This document shows, one piece after another, positions 54,385 through 63,914 of a DNA stretch of 64,000 nucleotides; position 1 is the first letter of the stretch; every line of letters starts with the position of its first letter. Made by a program: the position numbers and the translations under genes. The notes under the pieces were generated by a model, which saw only the letters and a program-made list of their open reading frames with translations, searched no databases and was not told the origin of the DNA. Location of the stretch: assembly GCA_046329815.1 (NCBI GenBank), contig JAXLTY010000003.1, forward strand, positions 483,043-547,042, written 5' to 3'. This DNA is from JADJSS01 sp046329815. GTDB taxonomy: Bacteria; Bacteroidota; Bacteroidia; Chitinophagales; JADIYW01.

Positions 54385-54588
54385 TTATTCTTTACTTTTA
54401 GTAGAAATGCCAAATGGCAAATACAGTGGACAAAAACCTACAAAACTTGTAGCTATAAAAATCGCAGCGAATATTAATAAAATAATGGCAAGCGTTCCGC
54501 TGATAACGTGCGTAAAATAAAGAATAGCAATAACAGCGGCAATCGCAATGCGAATGGCTTTATCTATTGTTCCGACATTTTGTTTCAT
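54385..54588 (-). CDS. DUF2892 (YgaP-like) membrane protein
   Basis: 67 residues with two membrane helices (IRIAIAAVIAILYFTHVISG, then AIILLIFAAIFIATSFVGFC) and the terminal FCPLYLPFGISTK. This is the DUF2892 module that in E. coli YgaP is fused to a rhodanese; here it is encoded separately just before one. It is the first gene of the operon, with a recognisable -7 element upstream. Confidence 0.88.
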   Translation of the reverse strand: MKQNVGTIDKAIRIAIAAVIAILYFTHVISGTLAIILLIFAAIFIATSFVGFCPLYLPFGISTKSKE

Positions 54589-54607
54589 AATAACTTTTTT
54601 TGTAGTA

Positions 54608-54615
54608 CAAAGTTA
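54608..54615 (-). promoter_or_regulatory. -7 element of the rhodanese operon
   Basis: TAACTTTG on the minus strand matches TAnnTTTG, 20 bases before the ATG at 54588. A clear -33 TTTG at the right spacing is not seen, which would suit activation by the neighbouring Crp/Fnr regulator. Confidence 0.5.
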
Positions 54616-54647
54616 TACAGTGCAACAAGGTTTGTCAGTTACAAAAG

Positions 54648-55277
54648 TTACATTTCTTTGAGCAGCTTTATTTGATTGCGATAGAGCAAGAGTTTCTTTT
54701 CGTTTTCCAGTTTCTTTAATAAGCGTGAAATCACGACGCGCGATGTTGCAAGTTCGTCGGCGATTTGCTGATGCGATAGATTGATGAGTTTGGAATTGGT
54801 AGCTTTTGATTTTTCTTTCAGATAAGAAATCAAACGTTCATCTAATTTCTGAAATGCGATTTGGTCAATTGCTTTCAGTAATTCATTGAAACGATTGTGA
54901 ATGGTTTTCATCACAAAACTTTTCCAGCTCGGATATTTCACCAGCCATTCGTCCATTACTTTTATCGGAACGGCGAGCAGTTCTACATCTTCTTCCGCAA
55001 CGGCTTTTATCTCACTTGGAAATTGCTGCATGCAACACGTGAATGTCATGGCGCAACTTTCTTTCGGATTTACATAATACAACAACAACTCTCTGCTTTC
55101 TTCATCTATGCGCGAAACCTTGACAGAACCTTTTAAGATGATTGGAATGACGCGCACCGTCTCACCGAAATCCAAAATAGTATCACCTGCGTTTACATGC
55201 ATTGCAGTTGATTTTGTTTCCAGCTCTTTTAGCAAAGCAGGTTCAAAAGTTTCTTTAAAGACATTTAATAATTCCAT
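54648..55277 (-). CDS. Crp/Fnr-family regulator of the rhodanese operon
   Basis: 209 residues. It has an N-terminal cNMP-binding-like barrel (GDTILDFGETVRVIPIILKG, then NPKESCAMTFTCCMQQFPSE) and a C-terminal winged HTH (NLSHQQIADELATSRVVISR). The CAMTFTCCMQ segment puts three Cys in the sensor pocket, which could be redox or persulphide sensors. It lies 60 bases upstream of the DUF2892-rhodanese operon on the same strand. Confidence 0.9.
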   Translation of the reverse strand: MELLNVFKETFEPALLKELETKSTAMHVNAGDTILDFGETVRVIPIILKGSVKVSRIDEESRELLLYYVNPKESCAMTFTCCMQQFPSEIKAVAEEDVELLAVPIKVMDEWLVKYPSWKSFVMKTIHNRFNELLKAIDQIAFQKLDERLISYLKEKSKATNSKLINLSHQQIADELATSRVVISRLLKKLENEKKLLLYRNQIKLLKEM

Positions 55278-55310
55278 TCTTTAAAACTATTAAAAAATTA
55301 TTTGAAAAAT

Positions 55311-56585
55311 TTAACGCATGGTCATTCGTCTTTCACTGTCTAATTTTAAAGCTGTAGCAATCATGAAAGTGAATGAAATTAAAGACGAACCGCCATAACT
55401 TAAGAATGGCAACGGAATACCTATAACCGGAAGAATACCTATTGTCATGCCTATATTTATACTGACATGCGTAAAAATAATAGCGACGACAGAATACATA
55501 TAAACTCTTCCAAACGGACTTCGCTGCCGGTCAGCCAGTAGCAACAAGCGTTGAAGCATTAAAACAAAAACTGCCAACAAAACTAACGAACCAACAAAAC
55601 CCCATTCTTCACCAATGGCTGAAAAAATAAAATCCGTGGAAGTTTCAGGTACATAATTATAACGCGTTTGAGTGCCTTGTAAATATCCTTTTCCTATAAT
55701 TCCGCCTGATCCAATCGCAATTTTTGACTGATTTAAATTAAATGCGATTCCATGTTTTGCTTCTTTAGTTAGTTCTTTTCCTAAAACAACATTAATTCTA
55801 TCGCGCTGATGTTTTTCTAAAACATGATTAAAAATATAACTTACAGAAAAAGTAAAAACACATGTTCCAAGCAGTATAATTGCTAAGATTTTCACCAATT
55901 GTTTGTTCAACCAATTCCAGTAAATCAAAACAGAAAACAACAACACACTAATACCGATAATAATATATGGACTGATAATTAACGCCAAGACCGCAATCAA
56001 CACAATAAATAATCCTAAATAAATAACCAGATCGGAAAGGCCTTCTCTGTTCAATACAAAAATAAATGCAGCAAATACTAAACAAGAACCGGCATCACCT
56101 TGTGCGGCAACCATCAATAATGGAACACCGATGATTGCATACGCATATAAATGTTCGCGCATCGTAACAAAACGCATGTTTGGTGTGTCAAAATATTTTG
56201 CTAATGCCAATGCCGTTGCAAACTTTGCAAATTCAGATGGTTGTAATTTAAAGAAACCAAGATTGATCCAGTTCTGGTCGCCTTTGGTTCGCTCACCAAA
56301 AACAAACACAGACAATAGCAACAATAAGATCATTCCATATATCGGATAGGAAATCAACTGCAATATTCTTCTGTCAAAACCTAAAATAGTAAAGAACATC
56401 AAGCCAGAAATACCAGCCCACAAAACCTGTTTCATGTAGCTATGTTTCATACTAAAAAATCCGGATGACAAATCGCCATTATATTCGGTAGCGAATACGC
56501 TCATGATTCCTAGTACCACTAAAAATAAATAACAATACAAAACTGTACTGTCAATTGGATCATATGCTCGTTTACCGGTTGCCAT
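55311..56585 (-). CDS. rodA: RodA peptidoglycan glycosyltransferase (SEDS)
   Basis: 424 residues, about ten membrane helices. RodA polymerises lipid II in the elongasome together with PBP2. SEDS family segments are present: GDQNWINLGFFKLQPSEFAK, VAAQGDAGSCLVFAAFIF (the catalytic Asp region), FSAIGEEWGFVGSLVLL and LPFLSYGGSSLI. It shares a TAATG overlap with the PBP2 stop, last gene of the mre operon. Confidence 0.96.
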   Translation of the reverse strand: MATGKRAYDPIDSTVLYCYLFLVVLGIMSVFATEYNGDLSSGFFSMKHSYMKQVLWAGISGLMFFTILGFDRRILQLISYPIYGMILLLLLSVFVFGERTKGDQNWINLGFFKLQPSEFAKFATALALAKYFDTPNMRFVTMREHLYAYAIIGVPLLMVAAQGDAGSCLVFAAFIFVLNREGLSDLVIYLGLFIVLIAVLALIISPYIIIGISVLLFSVLIYWNWLNKQLVKILAIILLGTCVFTFSVSYIFNHVLEKHQRDRINVVLGKELTKEAKHGIAFNLNQSKIAIGSGGIIGKGYLQGTQTRYNYVPETSTDFIFSAIGEEWGFVGSLVLLAVFVLMLQRLLLLADRQRSPFGRVYMYSVVAIIFTHVSINIGMTIGILPVIGIPLPFLSYGGSSLISFTFMIATALKLDSERRMTMR

Positions 56586-58606
56586 TATTCCTGGAAAATT
56601 TCCTGTTCGTTTGGTTTTGTTATATCAAAAATTCGTGTGCTGTCTATTTTCTTTTTATTTTTTTGTTTTGCGTTTTTCAAAGAATCCTGCACAAATTTAT
56701 ATCTTAAAATAGAATCTCTTTTTGCTTTTATTTTCGCAATAGAATCCATCATCTGCTGTTGTGGTGTTTTAACAGAATCCATTTGCGTGACTGTTTTCAT
56801 GATGCGCGACTTGAACATACGATCTTGCAATGGTATTCTTTTTTTAGCGATAGTATCATGTAAATATTTTTCAACCATCAACGATGCAATCGGTGCTGCA
56901 TACGTAGCGCCAAATCCTGCATTTTCTACAAACACAGCAATTGCAATTTTAGGATTTTCCTTTGGAGCAAAACCGGCAAAAATAGAGTGATCTTTTCCAT
57001 GCGGATTTTGCGCAGTACCGGTTTTTCCGCAAAAAGAAATATCAGGAATTTTTGCGCCTTTTGCCGTTCCTGCTAATACCACTTTTTCCAAACCATCTGT
57101 TACATATCTGAAATAAACCGTATCAAATCCGGTTTGATTCTTCACTTTTTTAGGCGCGCGATATTGTTTGTCTTTTACTAAATATTTACAAATAGTTGGC
57201 GTGATATAAAATCCTTTGTTGGCAATAATTGCCATTGCATTAGCAATTTGCAAAGGTGTTGCCAGTACTTCACCTTGTCCTATTGAATTGGAAATAATAG
57301 TTGCAGCACGCCATTTTCCTTCGCCAAACATTTTATTATAATATTTTACCGTTGGTAAATTCCCTTTCTTCTCGCCTTTTAAATCAATTCCTAATTTCTT
57401 TCCATAGCCAAATAAACTCAGATTGTTCCACCATTTTTGATAACCGAGTTCCGGCGATGCAATGGTAGAATCCATAATAAAGTCGTTGTAGATTTTACAA
57501 AAATAAGAGTTGCACGAATACTGCAATGCAGTTTCCACATCAGGAATTCCATGTACGCCGTGGCATTTCACCACATGGTTTCCAACTCGATAACCACCAG
57601 GACAGAACCAACTCCATTTTTCACCATGTGTATTATTTTGTAACATCACAACGGCAGCACTAGCTTTAAACGTAGAACCTGGCGGATACATTGCCTGTAT
57701 CGGACGATTGATTAATGGCTTATAAAAATCATTATACAATACATTAAAATTATGGCGACGAAATCTTCCTGTTAACAAATTCGGATCATAACCAGGCGAA
57801 CTAACGTACGCTAAAATTTCTCCGGTTGATGGTTCTATTGCGACAATTCCACCAACTTTTCCTTCCATTAATTTTTCACCGTACGCCTGCAGCTCTGCAT
57901 CGATTCCGGTAACAATGTCCCAACCGGCTACAGGCAATTTATCATCTTTACCATCTTTATATTTTCCTTTGTATGTATTTTTTACATCAACCACCTGAAA
58001 ATTAATTCCTTTTTCACCGCGCAAATAACTATCGTAATATTGCTCCAAACCGGTTGTACCCATATAATCACCAAGTTCATAGTAACCGGCAGATTGTTCT
58101 ATATTATCATTTGTTACTTCACTTAAATAACCTAAAAGCGCAGCACCACCGCGATATGGATAACGGCGAACGGTTCTTGTAATATAAGATATTGATGGAA
58201 ACTCAAAAAGATGTTCCTGGAAACGTGCAAATGTTTGTGCATCTAATAGTTTAATTAATGGTGTTGGTTTGTTGGGTGTGGTGCGTTTTATTTCATCCAA
58301 AGCTTTGCGTAAGAAAGTAATATTCGTACTAAGTAATTCGCACAAACGCGCAGTGTCTAAATTTTTGGTGATATTCCATTGTATTAAAATATCATATACA
58401 GCGTCGTTGTAAACAATTACTTTTCCTTTTCTGTCAATGATCAAGCCACGCGACGGATAGACGGTTACTTTTTTTACTACATTGTCTTTCGCAATAGATT
58501 TATAACCAGGTGTCAATACTTGTAAAAAGAATAACCGAATAATAAGTATAGCAGCAACAATAAAGATTGCTTTCTCTAAAATTCCGCTTTCGTTGCCACG
58601 CTGCAT
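56585..58606 (-). CDS. mrdA: Penicillin-binding protein 2 (elongation transpeptidase)
   Basis: 673 residues: one N-terminal membrane helix (AIFIVAAILIIRLFFLQV), the dimerisation domain, then the transpeptidase. The catalytic motifs are Ser311-Thr-Phe-Lys314 (YPPGSTFKA), Ser364-Cys-Asn366 and KTG in FCGKTGTAQNPHG. It ends in an extended Lys/Asp/Gln-rich tail after the domain. It crosslinks side-wall peptidoglycan in the periplasm. It follows mreD by 11 bases. Confidence 0.97.
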   Translation of the reverse strand: MQRGNESGILEKAIFIVAAILIIRLFFLQVLTPGYKSIAKDNVVKKVTVYPSRGLIIDRKGKVIVYNDAVYDILIQWNITKNLDTARLCELLSTNITFLRKALDEIKRTTPNKPTPLIKLLDAQTFARFQEHLFEFPSISYITRTVRRYPYRGGAALLGYLSEVTNDNIEQSAGYYELGDYMGTTGLEQYYDSYLRGEKGINFQVVDVKNTYKGKYKDGKDDKLPVAGWDIVTGIDAELQAYGEKLMEGKVGGIVAIEPSTGEILAYVSSPGYDPNLLTGRFRRHNFNVLYNDFYKPLINRPIQAMYPPGSTFKASAAVVMLQNNTHGEKWSWFCPGGYRVGNHVVKCHGVHGIPDVETALQYSCNSYFCKIYNDFIMDSTIASPELGYQKWWNNLSLFGYGKKLGIDLKGEKKGNLPTVKYYNKMFGEGKWRAATIISNSIGQGEVLATPLQIANAMAIIANKGFYITPTICKYLVKDKQYRAPKKVKNQTGFDTVYFRYVTDGLEKVVLAGTAKGAKIPDISFCGKTGTAQNPHGKDHSIFAGFAPKENPKIAIAVFVENAGFGATYAAPIASLMVEKYLHDTIAKKRIPLQDRMFKSRIMKTVTQMDSVKTPQQQMMDSIAKIKAKRDSILRYKFVQDSLKNAKQKNKKKIDSTRIFDITKPNEQEIFQE

Positions 58607-58617
58607 GTCTCTTAAAA

Positions 58618-59133
58618 TTACGATTTAGATTTTCTCGTAAAGAATAAACTTATTAACCATACTACACTTAATGAGCTGATCAAACTGAATATTGATTTAA
58701 AGAAAGTAGTGACAAAGTTGGAGATAGATAATAATTCTAATGAAAAATAAATAACATGATGTATTAAAAACAAGATCAAAGTATAATAGAAAAACCAGGT
58801 AACGCCTTGCTGTGATAAGGTTGGTTCATCCAGTTTGTCCCAACCGGATTTTGGCTGAAAGGTATCTAAAATAAAACTTCTTAAATAACCAATCAATAAC
58901 AGTGTTGCTGTATGCAAACCACCGCCATTACTGAATGCGTCAACCATCAAACCGGTAAAGAATGCTAATAGCAAAACAGCAATTCTTGGTGTAAAAACCG
59001 GCAGCAATAAAATAAATAACGGATAGATCATAATATAAACTCTGCCAAACGGCAACTCATTCAATAACAGCAATTGTAATCCAATAAGGAAAACAAAACG
59101 CAACGTGTTATTGATGATAAATTTATTGTTCAT
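58618..59133 (-). CDS. mreD: Rod shape-determining protein MreD
   Basis: 171 residues, five or six membrane helices with few charged residues between. It is recognised by position between mreC and mrdA, by size, and by LNELPFGRVYIMIYPLFILL, which fits MreD. It forms part of the MreBCD complex in the inner membrane. It overlaps mreC by 11 bases. Confidence 0.88.
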   Translation of the reverse strand: MNNKFIINNTLRFVFLIGLQLLLLNELPFGRVYIMIYPLFILLLPVFTPRIAVLLLAFFTGLMVDAFSNGGGLHTATLLLIGYLRSFILDTFQPKSGWDKLDEPTLSQQGVTWFFYYTLILFLIHHVIYFSLELLSISNFVTTFFKSIFSLISSLSVVWLISLFFTRKSKS

Positions 59134-59950
59134 TATTGATCAGTCGTTGTAAAGAATCGAGTTCATTCTTTCTTTTATTTTTTACCACATATACATAACT
59201 CAAACTTGAAATATCATTTGTTAATCGCACATTGATATTATAAAAACTGGAACCTTCATCCGGTTTTACATCTTTAATAGTTGCCACCACCACATCCGGC
59301 GGAAAGATGGAAGAAAAACCGGCAGTCACAATCGTATCACCTTTTTTGGCAGGCAATGTTTTACTGAAACCATCTACCTGCAATGTATAAGGATCATTTC
59401 CGGTCCAGCGCAAATTACCTAATGAGTTCGTGTTCTTATGACGAACACCAATCAATGTTTTTACACTTATTACGGACATTATCAGTGAAAAATTCGGAGA
59501 AACATTAGTAACAATTCCAACCACACCATTACTGCTTATTACGCCAAGTCCTTTTTGCAAACCATCGTTGCTTCCTTTGTTAATAGTAATGTAATTGATG
59601 TTTTTATTGATACTGTTATTCTCAATCTTCGCCACTACATAATCAAATGTATATAAGTCTGAATTTTTCGGCAAGTTAGAATCGGACGGATATTGGTTTT
59701 GAAACCGGATTTGTTTTTTCAGCATTGCATTTTCTTCCACTAATGCTTTATTATTTTTTCCAAGATGAATAAAGGTATTAAAACCATTTACATAACCTAA
59801 CATCGTACCGACAACAGCATTTGTGGTGTTTAAGAATTTTACTTCCTGGTATTTATGCGATTTGAAAATTAGCGAAAGTGCAAAAAATTCAAGGATCACA
59901 AATACTATGAATACATAAAAACGAGAAAATAGGTAATATATGCTACGCAT
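59123..59950 (-). CDS. mreC: Rod shape-determining protein MreC
   Basis: 275 residues. One N-terminal membrane helix (FYVFIVFVILEFFALSLIFK), a coiled coil (NKALVEENAMLKKQIRFQNQ) and the periplasmic double beta-barrel with INKGSNDGLQKGLGVISSNG, VGIVTNVSPNFSLIMSVISV and VTAGFSSIFPPDVVVATI. It scaffolds the elongasome. It follows mreB by four bases. Confidence 0.95.
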   Translation of the reverse strand: MRSIYYLFSRFYVFIVFVILEFFALSLIFKSHKYQEVKFLNTTNAVVGTMLGYVNGFNTFIHLGKNNKALVEENAMLKKQIRFQNQYPSDSNLPKNSDLYTFDYVVAKIENNSINKNINYITINKGSNDGLQKGLGVISSNGVVGIVTNVSPNFSLIMSVISVKTLIGVRHKNTNSLGNLRWTGNDPYTLQVDGFSKTLPAKKGDTIVTAGFSSIFPPDVVVATIKDVKPDEGSSFYNINVRLTNDISSLSYVYVVKNKRKNELDSLQRLINNEQ

Positions 59951-59954
59951 TATT

Positions 59955-60977
59955 TTAGCTCATCAAAAATGTGTAACGGTCTCTGTTTTTTAATGCGATA
60001 CCGGTTCCACGAGCTACTGCACGCAACGGATCGTCGGCAACTTTTACAGGTAGTTTTGTTTTTAGTGCAATACGCTTATCCAAGCCGCGCAGTAAAGCGC
60101 CACCGCCGGTCAGATACAATCCTGTACGGTAAATATCAGAAGCTAATTCAGGCGGCGTAGATTCTAATGCTTTCATGATCGCTTCTTCAATTTTAGAAAT
60201 CGATTTATCTAAAGCACCGGCAATTTCAGAATAAGAAACCGTTGCTTGTTTCGGAATACCTGTTAATAAATCTCTGCCGTGTACCGCAAAATCATCCGGT
60301 GCCACTTCCAGATCCTGCAAAGCAGAGCCAACATGGATTTTGATTTGTTCAGCCGTTCTTTCACCAATTAAAATATTGTGCTGACGTTTGATATATTCAA
60401 CAATATCAGATGTAAATTCATCACCTGCAATACGAATGGATTGGTCGGTAACGATACCTGACAACGCTATCACCGCGATATCTGTCGTTCCGCCACCAAT
60501 ATCGATAATCATGATGCCTTCCGGTAATTCCACATCCAAGCCAATACCTAAAGCCGCAGCCATCGGTTCGTGAATTAAGTAACGTTCGCGCGCGTTCGCG
60601 TGTTCAGCACTTTCAATAACTGCGCGTTTTTCTACCTCAGTAATACCTGAAGGAATACAGATAACCATCGTCAACGAAGGACGAAACCAGCGGTTGCCAT
60701 CTGTGATCATGGAAATAAAACCACGAATCATCGCTTCGGCTGCCGTGAAATCGGCAATTACACCATCGCGCAACGGACGAATCGTTTCGATGTTAGCATG
60801 TGTTTTTTCATGCATCATCATCGCTTTTTTTCCAACTGCTATTACCTGGTTTGTTTTTTTATCGATTGCCACGATAGATGGCTCGTCAACAACTACTTGA
60901 TCTTTATATATGATTACTGTATTGGCGGTGCCAAGGTCGATTGCTATTTCTTTGTTCAGGAAACTAAATAATCCCAT
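59955..60977 (-). CDS. mreB: Actin-like cell-shape protein MreB
   Basis: 340 residues from the ATG at 60977 (MGLFSFLNKEIAIDLGTANT). A longer in-frame start at 61076 would add a hydrophobic segment that crosses the promoter, so it is rejected. Actin-fold ATP motifs are complete: IDLGTANTVI (phosphate 1), IDIGGGTTDIAVIAL (phosphate 2), and GLYLTGGGALLRGLDKRI (adenosine). It directs wall synthesis under the membrane. First gene of mreB-mreC-mreD-mrdA-rodA. Confidence 0.98.
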   Translation of the reverse strand: MGLFSFLNKEIAIDLGTANTVIIYKDQVVVDEPSIVAIDKKTNQVIAVGKKAMMMHEKTHANIETIRPLRDGVIADFTAAEAMIRGFISMITDGNRWFRPSLTMVICIPSGITEVEKRAVIESAEHANARERYLIHEPMAAALGIGLDVELPEGIMIIDIGGGTTDIAVIALSGIVTDQSIRIAGDEFTSDIVEYIKRQHNILIGERTAEQIKIHVGSALQDLEVAPDDFAVHGRDLLTGIPKQATVSYSEIAGALDKSISKIEEAIMKALESTPPELASDIYRTGLYLTGGGALLRGLDKRIALKTKLPVKVADDPLRAVARGTGIALKNRDRYTFLMS

Positions 60978-61014
60978 TTTCTCGCTACTTTTTCTTCGTT
61001 TTAATATAATGTAG

Positions 61015-61045
61015 CAAAAGTAAGATATAATAACGATAACGCAAA
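61015..61045 (-). promoter_or_regulatory. Promoter of the mreB-rodA operon
   Basis: On the minus strand TTTG (61045-61042), 19 bases, then TACTTTTG (61022-61015), a full match to TTTG-N19-TAnnTTTG, 38 bases before the mreB ATG. It supports the choice of the 60977 start. Confidence 0.75.
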
Positions 61046-61102
61046 CGAGAAACAGAAATTTAATTTTAATTATCATTTACCTGAATTCTTATGCAAAAAT
61101 GA

Positions 61103-62647
61103 TTAATGTTTGAAGTGTCTTACACCGGTTGTAACCATAGACAAGTTATGTATATTACAATAGTCGATTGAATCCTGGTCTTTGATGCTTCCACCTGGCT
61201 GAATAACTGCTTTGATACCTGCTTTGTCAGCAATTTCCACGCAATCCGGAAACGGAAAGAATGCATCGCTTGCCATCACTGCATTTTCTAAGCTGAAACC
61301 AAACACTTTTGCTTTATGAATGGCCTGCTGCAAGGCATCTACACGCGATGTCTGACCGCAGCCCATCGCCAGCAATTGCTGATTTTTTGCCAATACGATG
61401 GTATTTGATTTTAAATGTTTCGCAACTTTATTCGCAAACAATAAATCTTTAATTTGCTCTAATGTCGGTGCTAAATTTGTAACACATTTTAATTCGTTTT
61501 CCTGTTCTATTTTTTTATCAAAATCCTGTGCGATAACGCCATTCAATAATGATTTAAATTGTTTCTGAGGAAAGTCAAATAATTTTTGTTTCAGCAAAAT
61601 TCGGTTCTTCTTTTTTATCAGTATTTGCAAGGCATTCGCATCAAAATCCGGCGCGATGAGCACTTCAAAAAACAGTTTATCGATCTCCGTTGCCGTTGCT
61701 TCATCAATCGTTTTATTGGCAATCAAAACACCACCAAACGCAGACACGGTATCTGCCGCATACGCTGCATTCCATGCGTCTAACAGATTAGTTCTTGTTG
61801 CCACACCACATGCATTCGTATGCTTTAAAATGGCAAAAGTGGGTTCTGTAAATTCGCTCATCAAATGCACCGCAGCATCAATATCTACTAAGTTATTATA
61901 CGATAATTGTTTGCCATTTAAGATGTCAAATACTTCATTAATATCGCCATAATAAAAACCTTTCTGATGCGGATTTTCGCCGTAGCGCAATGCTTCGCCA
62001 TTCAGGTAGCTTTCTTTAAAGGTTTCGTTCGCAGTTTCTCTAGCGAAATAAGCATGAATCAAGGTATCGTAATGTGAAGAAACCGCAAACGCTGTTTTTG
62101 CATAGTTCTGACGAAATTCCAGTGAAGTTTCACCATTGTTTTCATTCAGGTAATTGGCTAAATCGATGTATTGAGTTTTCTGCGAAACGATCACGGTATC
62201 TTTAAAATTCTTAGCCGTTGCACGTATTAATGAAATGCCGCCGATGTCAATCTTTTCTATCACTTCGGACGAAATGGAAGCACCGTCACTAAACAAATTA
62301 TTCGCTTCATTTTTCACGGTTTCTTCAAACGGATATAAATCCACCACCACTAAATCGATCTCCGGAATTTCGTATTGTTTAAGTTGCGACAAATCTTCTT
62401 CATTTTCTCTGCGTGCTAAAATACCGCCAAACACTTTCGGATGCAGTGTTTTTACGCGGCCGCCTAAGATGCTTGGATACGATGTCAGTTCCTCCACAGG
62501 AACGACTGCATAGCCCAAACCTTCAATAAATGCTTGCGTTCCGCCGGTAGAATAGAACGTTACATGTTGCTTGGCAAGCGCATGTACCAGCGTGTCCAAA
62601 CCATCTTTATAATAAACGGAAATGAGCGCGGATTTTATTTTTTTCAT
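61103..62647 (-). CDS. purH: Bifunctional AICAR formyltransferase / IMP cyclohydrolase
   Basis: About 514 residues from the ATG at 62647 (MKKIKSALISVYYKDGLDTL); 36 further in-frame residues upstream are unlike the family. It catalyses the last two steps to IMP. IMP cyclohydrolase motifs are HVTFYSTGGTQAFIEGLGY, SYPSILGGRVKTLHPKVFGG and IDIGGISLIRATAKNF. The formyltransferase domain has LRYGENPHQKGF, KHTNACGVATRTN, AADTVSAFGGV and the C-terminal MASDAFFPFPDC and GGSIKD. It is monocistronic, with a TACTTTTG -7-like element at 62666-62673. Confidence 0.97.
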   Translation of the reverse strand: MKKIKSALISVYYKDGLDTLVHALAKQHVTFYSTGGTQAFIEGLGYAVVPVEELTSYPSILGGRVKTLHPKVFGGILARRENEEDLSQLKQYEIPEIDLVVVDLYPFEETVKNEANNLFSDGASISSEVIEKIDIGGISLIRATAKNFKDTVIVSQKTQYIDLANYLNENNGETSLEFRQNYAKTAFAVSSHYDTLIHAYFARETANETFKESYLNGEALRYGENPHQKGFYYGDINEVFDILNGKQLSYNNLVDIDAAVHLMSEFTEPTFAILKHTNACGVATRTNLLDAWNAAYAADTVSAFGGVLIANKTIDEATATEIDKLFFEVLIAPDFDANALQILIKKKNRILLKQKLFDFPQKQFKSLLNGVIAQDFDKKIEQENELKCVTNLAPTLEQIKDLLFANKVAKHLKSNTIVLAKNQQLLAMGCGQTSRVDALQQAIHKAKVFGFSLENAVMASDAFFPFPDCVEIADKAGIKAVIQPGGSIKDQDSIDYCNIHNLSMVTTGVRHFKH

Positions 62648-62786
62648 GTGATAGTGAGATTTCTGCAAAAGTACGGTATTACAAATGGATTTGAAAATGT
62701 GTTTGTTGAATGATATGTTAAGTATTTTTTTGCAATTTTTATGGAATTTGGGCAATTTTTGTATCTGAATAGCAAAAGCAAGAAAT

Positions 62787-63851
62787 ATGGTACCAAAAGT
62801 AACATACGAATTAGATAATCATGGTGGTAAAAATGTTATTCTGATAAAATTTCCATACGACAAACAATTAGTAGAGCGTGTAAAAAAATTAGTTGGTGTA
62901 AAATGGAGCAACACTAAAAAAGCATGGTATGTATTAGACACACAGCAGTATCGTCAAAAATTTGGGTTACCTGAAAAGCAACTTGGCAAAGAAGTTTTAT
63001 TAAAAATTCATCCTGTAAACCAACAAGCATTTACAGATTTAATAGAAATACTGCAACTAAAATCTTACAGTCAAAGTACCATAAAAACCTACAGAAACGA
63101 GTTTGCCCAGCTCTTATACATCTTAAAAGATTATCCTGTAGAAGATTGTGATGCAAAGAAAATAAAAAGCTATTTATTGTTTTGCATCAACGAACTAAAA
63201 CTTACGGAAGCCACGATGCATAGCCGTATCAATGCTATTAAATTTTACTTTGAACAGGTATTGAGAAATGAAAAACTATTTTTAGAAATTCCACGACCAA
63301 ATAAGCCATCAAAATTACCTAAAGTAATTCACGCAAAAGACATTAAAAAACTGTTTGATATGACTGCAAACTTAAAACACAACACCATGTTGAAACTATG
63401 CTATGGCATGGGTTTGCGCGTATCTGAAATTGTGCAAATAAAAATAAAAGATATTGACAGTAAAAATATGCAGGTATTTATTGAACGTGCAAAAGGCAAA
63501 AAAGACAGATATGTAAACTTGCCTGAAAGTATCTTACTGCAATTGCGCATCTATTTTAAAGAATATAAACCCCAAAAATACCTGTTTGAAGGACAATATG
63601 GCGAACAATATAGTATTAGAAGTGCACAGCAAGTTTTTAAGGATGCTTTGCACCGAGCAAAAATAAATAAGGAAGTTGGCATACATAGTTTGCGCCATAG
63701 CTTTGCAACACATCTTCTGGAAAACGGAACCGATATCAGTTTTATACAGCAGTTATTAGGACACAACGATATAAAAACAACACTTATATATGCACACGTA
63801 AGTAAGAAAGATTTAAAGAAAGTAAAAAGTCCTTTAGACCAAATGGAATAA
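62787..63851 (+). CDS. Tyrosine recombinase/integrase
   Basis: 354 residues. The core-binding SAM-like domain spans about 78-165 (LKSYSQSTIKTYRNEFAQLL). The catalytic domain carries Arg211 (GMGLRVSEIV), Lys236, His300-x-x-Arg303 (IHSLRHSFATH), His326 (LLGHNDIKTT) and the Tyr335 nucleophile (LIYAHVS), all intact. It ends KVKSPLDQM, as in integron-integrase-like and Bacteroidota relatives, but the extra helix of true IntI is not apparent. The first 75 residues are an unusual add-on with VKWSNTKKAWYVL. Repeats start right after the stop. Confidence 0.93.
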   Translation: MVPKVTYELDNHGGKNVILIKFPYDKQLVERVKKLVGVKWSNTKKAWYVLDTQQYRQKFGLPEKQLGKEVLLKIHPVNQQAFTDLIEILQLKSYSQSTIKTYRNEFAQLLYILKDYPVEDCDAKKIKSYLLFCINELKLTEATMHSRINAIKFYFEQVLRNEKLFLEIPRPNKPSKLPKVIHAKDIKKLFDMTANLKHNTMLKLCYGMGLRVSEIVQIKIKDIDSKNMQVFIERAKGKKDRYVNLPESILLQLRIYFKEYKPQKYLFEGQYGEQYSIRSAQQVFKDALHRAKINKEVGIHSLRHSFATHLLENGTDISFIQQLLGHNDIKTTLIYAHVSKKDLKKVKSPLDQME

Positions 63852-63852
63852 G

Positions 63853-63914
63853 TGCGCATTTTGTATTGTCGATGCGAAAAACAATACAAAAAACGCAATG
63901 CGCATTTTGTATTG
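63853..63914. repeat. 16-bp direct and inverted repeats after the integrase
   Basis: TGCGCATTTTGTATTG occurs at 63853-63868 and again at 63899-63914. An inverted copy with two differences lies between, at 63882-63897. The first direct copy and the inverted copy can pair into a 16-bp stem with a 13-base loop. Beyond, 63924-63935 can pair with 63939-63950 into a second hairpin. The series may continue past the window end. It is a candidate recombination site or the first unit of an array; a terminator is an alternative for the first hairpin. Confidence 0.6.

Noticed and set aside
59955..61076. MreB with an N-terminal membrane helix (start at 61076)
   Set aside because: The extension crosses a well-formed promoter at 61015-61045; the ATG at 60977 gives the normal MreB N-terminus.
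62648..62755. PurH extended by 36 residues
   Set aside because: The added residues are unlike the family, and the ATG at 62647 gives the conserved beginning.
63853..63914. CRISPR array
   Set aside because: Only two direct copies of 16 bp with a third inverted copy between; no regular spacers and no cas gene in the window.
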